This document shows, one piece after another, positions 60,301-64,000 of a stretch of 64,000 nucleotides of DNA. Location of the stretch: assembly GCA_034336665.1 (NCBI GenBank), contig CM067569.1:5201820-5265819 (forward strand), given 5' to 3'. Positions within the stretch are counted from its first letter, which is position 1, and each line of letters opens with the position of its first letter. A model generated the notes under the pieces. The model searched no databases. It saw nothing but the letters and a program-made list of their open reading frames with translations, and had not been told where the DNA came from. A program made the position numbers and the translations under genes. The stretch is from Luscinia megarhynchos. Lineage: Eukaryota; Chordata; Aves; Passeriformes; Turdidae.

Positions 60301-62524
60301 CTGCAGCAAAATGCACACACAAATCCTGGCTTGTGACAGACTCCTTTTTATTTATTTTGCAAGGAAGTTTCTCTGTGGCTCATATCTAAAACAGATTTGG
60401 CAACATTCTAATGAGCAATTCTCTCCTCAGACACATCTCAGCTATGTTTCCTTTTCCAGCAGTGAAATATTCCAGCTTTGCCAGGCTTTAGTGAAACATG
60501 GACAAAATCTCTGTCATTTATTATTCATCCTGGCAAGGCAGAGATGTGCTGAAGTTACAGACTCCCACACACTTCCATTCCTCCAAGGCAAAGCTGGCAG
60601 TCACCTGCACTTTCCAAGGAATATCCACTGACAGAGAGGCAGAGCCAGGCTGTTCTCAGCTTTTGCTACCCATGCAGAAGTCTAATTTGGATTCACAACA
60701 TTTCTCTTGAATTCAAGGCTCTCATAGCCTTGAAATTATCCAGCAATTCATAAAGTCTTAGAGACTGCTTTGTGATAAGCCACAGCCCTATATTTCAATA
60801 TCAGAGAACAGTAGTGGCAACAAATTCTATCCATAATGAAAGCTTGTGATCAATGCTAGAGTCAGATTCTTCTTCTTTTAAACTTAAAAAATATGAAAAT
60901 AATACAGAAATTACCCATGTTTCTTAATTTAAGAGGCTATTCACTGTTTAATATCTGAGCCAGAAAGAGAACACAGCTGTACAAATGTTACTGACACAAA
61001 GTTGCCTCAAAGTTCCACCCACCATAAACTTTGCCAAAATCTGGGGCTATGGGATCAGAGGAATATATTATAATTATACCCCAGAATTGTGCTTCCCAGT
61101 GCCTGCTGCCTAGGGAACAAGAGGATGGACTAATGATTATCCCAACTGGTTTCAAAAATAGTTTCACCACTGCAGCAAAACCCTGTACAAGGATTCACTC
61201 TTAGTTCTTGAACTCCTCAGTTTTAAACAGATAGAGAAACCATGCAGGAAAGTAATGCTGAGCACAAGGAAAAATAACACAATTAAACTCAGTCTTTCCC
61301 AGCATAACAATTTAATGTTTGGCTTGGGGGTTATTTTGTTCGTTTGTTTTTTTGGTTTTTTGGTTTTTTACCCAGCTGTCTTCTATTTCAGGAAAAACAT
61401 ATATATTTTCATCTAGCCAGGATGAAAAAGTCCAAAACAGAGCTGCTTCTTCATGCAATATAAACAAAATATTTCTTGTTAATAAAGGCAAATTTAAAAA
61501 TAAGGGCTTCAGCCTCTCTCTTGGAAGGCTGGGATATATGGTCACCTCATATGCAGGAGGCATCTTTCAGTTGTTCCTTTATTAAATTTTTTTAATGACT
61601 GAAGGATGAAGAATTTATAAAAAAAAGCTGAATAGAAATTCTGTATCAGATTTTCATTTAACCCAAATTCAAGTTTGAAAAGTAAAACCCAGCCTCACTG
61701 AAGACGCAGGAAAAGACAACATTGAGGCAGCTGCTGGAAAGACTGGACTTTTACAGCCTGAACTGCATAATTTCATCATTTCAGCATTTCTGAGGGAGTC
61801 TGTCTTACTGCACTCAGTATAAAAAGATTATTAATCATTAATCCTTGCTATAGAAGGTTAGGAAGTAAAAAAATTAGGAATTTTGATAACTAAATTCAGC
61901 CACCAGTCTGCATGTGCTGGGCAGGGAAGAGCCAGAAGAGCAGTGGCAGCAGGGCAGCTCTGTGATATATTTAGTGTTGGCAGGAGCTAAAACAAAGGTT
62001 TTGCCTTTAGGGAAAAAAAATAAAATATTCAGAGTCCAGTATCTCAGTGCCTAACACGGCTAAAACAAATTGGATTTCAAAATTTAAGCACTTAACCTTT
62101 TAAGAGCATGGCAAGGTTTTGTCAGGTCACCCAACCAGCTAATTGAAAAAGCTTCTCTACTCATTTCTCTCACATCCCTCTCAGCTAACACTGCTTTCAA
62201 TCCTAAACTGAAAAACCAACATTCATACATTCAGTCTCTGGATAATGCTGCTTTTTAAATCCTTCCCATAATTTGCTACATTTTGGACAACATTGGTTTG
62301 GAAAAGAATTGCCTTTAGAATTAAAGGAACATTCTCTCCTTGTGAAATATTTCCTGCTGCTTATCAAATGAAAATTTACTCACTTTAGAGCCACCAAATG
62401 ACCCAGAGGCCCTTAGTACTTACAAACATGAGCCTTGTAGGGATGTTGTCTGATTGCACCAAGGGATTTTTGTACAGCCAGATCTCCTCTGGCTGGATCA
62501 CTCTCTGGAATGGATCCAAAAATT
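33194..62524 (-). CDS. PLPP4: PLPP4 phospholipid phosphatase 4, exons 2-7 (5' partial; exon 1 outside window)
   Basis: Integral-membrane lipid phosphatase of the PAP2 family. Known family members dephosphorylate diacylglycerol pyrophosphate, phosphatidate and lysophosphatidate without needing Mg2+. Six exons join in frame (101+91+64+125+171+200 nt), all at GT-AG sites, giving 249 full residues plus a split first codon. If exon 1 supplies 64 coding nt, as in the mammalian gene I recall, the protein is 271 aa. Catalytic motifs, numbered on that basis: C1 K-X6-RP at K102, R109, P110; C2 as PSIH with H146; C3 SR-X5-H-X3-D at S195, R196, H202, D206. Hydrophobic segments lie near 56-72, 86-106, 149-165, 179-194 and 207-222, and a charged C-terminal tail ends in GITEGPV. 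No stop, frameshift or lost catalytic residue is visible. PLPP5 is the close paralogue; the tail and the exon 2 sequence favour PLPP4 from memory. Confidence 0.95.
35843..36753 (+). mobile_element. LTR-like element with internal minisatellite (LTR-A)
   Basis: A segment with the plan of a retroviral LTR on the plus strand. It opens TGTCCTAGGTTACAA, continues with a repeat-filled U3-like part, a TATA-like ATATATTTTA near 36667, an ATTAAA poly(A) signal at 36697-36702, and a U5-like end reading GACTTGGAGTCTCTGGGTGC and finishing ...GGACA. I recall this U5 type from songbird endogenous retroviruses but cannot name the family. No target-site duplication was found, and the ends could be off by tens of bases. 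No gag, pol or env sequence is recognisable next to it. Confidence 0.55.
35900..36390 (+). repeat. minisatellite of two unit types, order A-B-A-A-A-A-B
   Basis: Two related units alternate. Unit A is 65 bp: three copies at 36041-36105, 36106-36170 and 36171-36235 are identical to one another, a fourth (36236-36299) is 64 bp and diverged, and an older one lies near 35905-35965. Unit B, about 75-80 bp, carries ATCATCTTTATCTTTCCCAC and occurs near 35970-36045 and 36310-36385. Both unit types contain the perfect 12-bp palindrome GGAGATATCTCC, found intact at 36020, 36085, 36150, 36215 and 36362. Confidence 0.9.
37185..37530 (+). mobile_element. diverged ERV LTR-like segment (LTR-B)
   Basis: The stretch containing TTTTGGTAGCAGAGGGAGCT, GGGGTGGCTTCTGTGAGA, GCACCTCTGGGATGAC and GAGGGGAGTGAGAACATGTG matches, from memory, a very common songbird endogenous-retrovirus LTR, with a short T/A-rich run where that LTR reads towards its start site. 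It points along the plus strand. The copy has many substitutions and its ends cannot be fixed by eye. Overlapping open frames here (for example 37060-37545, minus) are not genes. Confidence 0.5.
37986..38532 (+). mobile_element. ERV LTR (LTR-C), probably solo
   Basis: About 550 bp on the plus strand, starting TGTCACACTGTTGGAACCC, with a TATAAATA box at 38337-38344, an AATAAA poly(A) signal at 38479-38484 and a T/G-rich end. The 6 bases CTGAAT occur at 37980-37985 and again at 38533-38538, a candidate target-site duplication, although the 3' end then reads ...CCTGA and not the usual CA. An alternative start is TGTTGG at 37994. It resembles a songbird LTR I recall but cannot name. Confidence 0.6.
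38940..39110 (-). CDS. PLPP4: PLPP4 exon 6
   Basis: 171-nt exon between TTTCTCAG (acceptor) and GTGAGA (donor); phase 1 at both ends. It encodes F149 (split) to Q205 plus one base of D206: the membrane segment [17 protein letters not shown], a loop with the run SGRGKSWR, a second helix ([16 protein letters not shown]), then motif C3, [11 protein letters not shown]. It includes Arg196 and the nucleophile-position His202. The exon is clearly richer in CpG than the flanking introns and contains a NotI-type GCGGCCGC stretch. A symmetric 171-nt exon could be skipped in frame, but that would delete the catalytic His. Confidence 0.95.
43811..43935 (+). mobile_element. CR1 LINE 3'-end fragment
   Basis: Plus-strand CR1 terminus: CAGCATGGAGAAGAGAAGGC, then ACCTGGTCCAGTGGGAGGTG, TCCCTGTCCATAGCAGGGGG and GGTCCCTTCCAACCCCAGCC. 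Between the first and second phrases most of the sequence usual for CR1 is missing, so this copy carries an internal deletion of the region between two conserved 3' blocks. Confidence 0.85.
44041..44060. repeat. poly(T) run (T20) followed by an A-rich tract
   Basis: Twenty T immediately followed by AAGAAAAAAAAGGAAAA, a T-then-A tract that could fold back on itself. It begins about 100 bp past the CR1 end; no retroposon joining them is recognised. Confidence 0.8.
45738..46017 (-). mobile_element. CR1 LINE 3'-end fragment
   Basis: The plus strand reads AGTTGGAAGGGACCAACATT, then CTGCAGGGCTGGCC, GACAGGCTTGGGAAACACTG, GACCACCCTCTTGGTAAAGA and AACCTCTCCTGGCACAGCTT, the reverse complement of a CR1 3' region of about 280 bp. 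The element therefore lies on the minus strand, the same strand as PLPP4. It is diverged, hence old. Confidence 0.85.
52156..52173. repeat. poly(A) run (A18)
   Basis: Eighteen A followed by GAAAAAAG; a simple repeat in intron 5 with no attached element recognised. Confidence 0.85.
52314..52366. repeat. 27-bp tandem duplication
   Basis: TTTGGACTGAGATTATGGAA at 52314 recurs with one change at 52341 (TTTGGACTGAGATAATGGAA), a period of 27 bp. A small local duplication in intron 5. Confidence 0.85.
53951..54075 (-). CDS. PLPP4: PLPP4 exon 5
   Basis: 125-nt exon between TTTTTTGTAG (acceptor) and GTAAGT (donor); phase 2 in, phase 1 out. It encodes R107 (split) to S148 plus one base of F149. It starts with the second half of motif C1 ([14 protein letters not shown]) and ends with KSFPSIHSS, which is motif C2 with His146, the proton-donor position in PAP2 enzymes. 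The family consensus PSGH reads PSIH here; I recall the same in PLPP4 of other vertebrates, so I do not regard it as a defect. Confidence 0.94.
54076..55221 (-). other. PLPP4: PLPP4 intron 4 (1.1 kb)
   Basis: From GTAAGT at 55221 to TTTTTTGTAG at 54076. It interrupts PAP2 motif C1 inside the Arg107 codon. No repeat or second gene recognised. Confidence 0.85.
55222..55285 (-). CDS. PLPP4: PLPP4 exon 4
   Basis: A short 64-nt exon between TTTTGTAG (acceptor) and GTAAGT (donor); phase 1 in, phase 2 out. It encodes A86 (split) to G106, [20 protein letters not shown], then two bases of the Arg107 codon. It is a membrane helix that ends in the first half of PAP2 motif C1, with catalytic-site Lys102. 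Skipping it would remove Lys102 and shift the frame, because 64 is not a multiple of 3. It is too short to have been listed as an open reading frame; I found it from the protein sequence and splice sites. Confidence 0.92.
55286..58514 (-). other. PLPP4: PLPP4 intron 3 (3.2 kb)
   Basis: From GTAATG at 58514 to TTTTGTAG at 55286. It contains a compound AC/GT microsatellite (55679-55723) and an 8-bp hairpin at 58362-58384. No exon or transposon recognised otherwise. Confidence 0.85.
55679..55723. repeat. compound (AC)n-(TA)n-(GT)n microsatellite
   Basis: ACACACACACATGTGTATAT followed by ATGTCTATGTGTGTGTGTGT. The AC and GT halves are complementary, so the strand can fold on itself. Likely length-polymorphic. 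Confidence 0.85.
58515..58605 (-). CDS. PLPP4: PLPP4 exon 3
   Basis: 91-nt coding exon between CTCTCACAG (acceptor) and GTAATG (donor); phase 0 in, phase 1 out. It encodes residues 56-85: a membrane segment ([17 protein letters not shown]) followed by a basic and acidic cytosolic stretch, [13 protein letters not shown]. The last base starts the Ala86 codon, which exon 4 completes. The donor GTAATG is weaker than the GTAAGT donors of exons 2, 4 and 5. Confidence 0.93.
58606..62423 (-). other. PLPP4: PLPP4 intron 2 (3.8 kb)
   Basis: From GTAAGT at 62423 to CTCTCACAG at 58606. It holds an AT-only palindromic patch near 59674-59730 and a T/G-rich simple stretch at 61318-61371. Open frames such as 60251-60631 (126 codons, plus) are unlike known proteins and overlap equally open antisense frames. 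Confidence 0.85.
61318..61371. repeat. T/G-rich low-complexity stretch
   Basis: Runs of T separated by GG (TTTTTTTGGTTTTTTGGTTT and similar) in intron 2; simple sequence only. Confidence 0.7.
62424..62524 (-). CDS. PLPP4: PLPP4 exon 2
   Basis: 101-nt coding exon. The acceptor is TTTTACAG before position 62524 and the donor is GTAAGT at 62423 and below. It begins with two bases that complete a Glu codon started in exon 1 (phase 1) and ends exactly on a codon (phase 0). It encodes E22 to F55, including [20 protein letters not shown] and ending in PTRLMF. This is the loop after the first membrane segment, and I recognise it as PLPP4. No open frame upstream inside the window supplies a start, so the initiator exon lies to the right of the window. 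Confidence 0.93.
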
Positions 62525-64000
62525 CTGTAAAACTGGAAAACACAATGAAAGATACAAATTTTTCCCAATTTTAAGTGATAACCAAAAACCCCCAGAAGAG
62601 TTCTGCCCATTTAGAACTTCCCCAAAATTTGACTAGGACAGCATGCATGAATTATCCTTTTTAATAAATTGCTACATTGCCAGCCTACCTCACTGCATTT
62701 TAGTAATACAAACTTCATGAATGCACCCTTCAGAAAAGTCTACATCTTGGAAGTTGTTCTACAACTTTATAAAAGTTCCATAAACACTACTGTGGAGAAT
62801 ATTTTTTTTTGTGGGAAAAGTGTGCAAATAACACTGTGAGATTAAATAAATCATGTAGTCATTTATTATCAATTTAATCATACGATCCAGTCATTTACCC
62901 TGAAGAAATTATATAACAAATGTAAAATATAAAATAGCTTTCAAATGTCAAGATTCAGACTTTGAAGCATGACAGCTGCATTTGCAGGATCACAAAACAA
63001 AAGAAAGGGGCAGCCCAGAAAATTTCTTCTACTGATAGAAAAGAGAGAGAACTTCAGAGAATATCTCCAAAATAGAACTTACTCCTAAAACAGGATGGGC
63101 TATCAAGCTTAAGAAGAGTCTAAGTCTACCAGAAATGTCTCATTCTCACAAAGCAGTTTTAATGTCATTATTATGTCAATTAGCCCTCTTACAAAGCAAA
63201 AGAAACCCAATAAAAACAACAAAAAGCCAACAAAATAAAACCACCAAAAAAAAACCAAACTAAAGCCAAACAGTAAAACAAAAAAAACCACAAAACAACA
63301 GAAAAACAAAACCAAATCTTCCCAAACACACACACAAAAACACAAACACACAAAAAACCTTCATGGTTCTGTAATTATGTTATTTTGCAATTAAGAGCAT
63401 CAAAATAAAATGTTGAGGTCCCATTGTTCTGTAGAAAGTAATTTGTGTGGGTTTCATTTGTAATGCTCAGAACAAAGCAGGAATTGTGATCTTTGGCTGC
63501 AGCAGGAAGTTCCAGAAGCTTTTCATGACTTCCCAAATTGCCTCACTCCATTTAAGCCACACTCCTTTTTCCACAGAGTCCTTCAGTGCTCCTGAACTTT
63601 TCTTGGCTTTGATTTGGTACCAGACAACCTGGGCAGTTTTGGCCTTTGCTTCCCACTGCTCATTTCAGGTCTGGTTTATGAGCACTCGAGGGATGGGAGC
63701 TGGGGGAAGACACAGGGACCACTTTTACCTGGTAAACCCACAGAACTCAGAGGTGTAGCAGCCCCAAGCTTTTTTCACTGTAAATTTCCCAAAGCCAAGG
63801 GCTTTGAACCTTTCAACCAAGGCTCTACATCAGAAGCAGGCACACTAAGTGACTTTGCAAAGAGAAAAAGCCCAAAGCAATTTGCAGAGCAGAGTGAAAT
63901 TAAAGCATACTCGCATATGCAACTCTCCCCAGGGGAGACAAACCTCAAACTGAGCTGGGTCAGCAATTTCCTCCACAGGAGAAGGCACTGCCCATGGAAC
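62525..64000 (-). other. PLPP4: PLPP4 intron 1, 3' part
   Basis: Sequence upstream of the exon 2 acceptor. No exon 1, CpG island or promoter is visible before the right edge, so intron 1 extends past the window. It includes the A/C-rich tract at 63191-63358. Confidence 0.7.
63191..63358. repeat. A/C-rich low-complexity tract
   Basis: About 170 bp nearly free of G and T on the plus strand, made of AAAAC, CCAAA and CACACA words and ending in a short (CA)n. The minus-strand frame across it (63109-63351) is Phe/Val/Leu-rich only because of this composition. Confidence 0.85.

Overview
The window is nuclear DNA from a vertebrate, most likely a bird and probably a songbird. The evidence is AT-rich, intron-like sequence with no dense coding, GT-AG introns, CR1 LINE 3' ends (near 7.9, 43.8 and 45.7 kb) and several retroviral LTR-like segments of kinds common in passerine genomes. 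Nothing looks bacterial, and I see no operons, tRNA, rRNA or CRISPR arrays. The species call rests on recollection of repeat families, not on a search.

Only one protein-coding gene can be supported: PLPP4 (also PPAPDC1A), a phospholipid phosphatase of the PAP2 family, on the minus strand. Six consecutive coding exons (exons 2 to 7) lie at 62524-62424, 58605-58515, 55285-55222, 54075-53951, 39110-38940 and 33393-33194. All five complete introns are GT-AG and the reading frame stays open through every junction. Exon 1 (the start codon and about 21 residues) lies beyond position 64000. Together the exons encode residues 22 to 271 of a 271-residue protein and contain all three PAP2 catalytic motifs.

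Layout: 1 to about 30.4 kb is downstream intergenic DNA. It holds a purine-rich minisatellite (7236-7566), a CR1 scrap (about 7922-8012), a probable minus-strand solo LTR with matching 6-bp flanks (9121-9555), and two short palindromes that could be regulatory (21355-21369, 28470-28496). Roughly 30.46-33.19 kb is the probable PLPP4 3' UTR, with candidate poly(A) signals at 31427 and 30481. From 33.2 kb to the right edge the window is PLPP4 exons and introns. Intron 6 (33394-38939) carries three LTR-like segments on the plus strand, antisense to PLPP4. One has an internal 65-bp minisatellite with a repeated perfect palindrome. Intron 5 (39111-53950) has two CR1 fragments.

I looked for an undescribed system and do not see one. 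The most unusual items are the palindromic minisatellite inside an LTR at 35.8-36.75 kb, the antisense LTR cluster next to a catalytic exon, and the LTR at 9.1-9.6 kb whose TATA box and poly(A) signal are spaced as in avian retroviruses.
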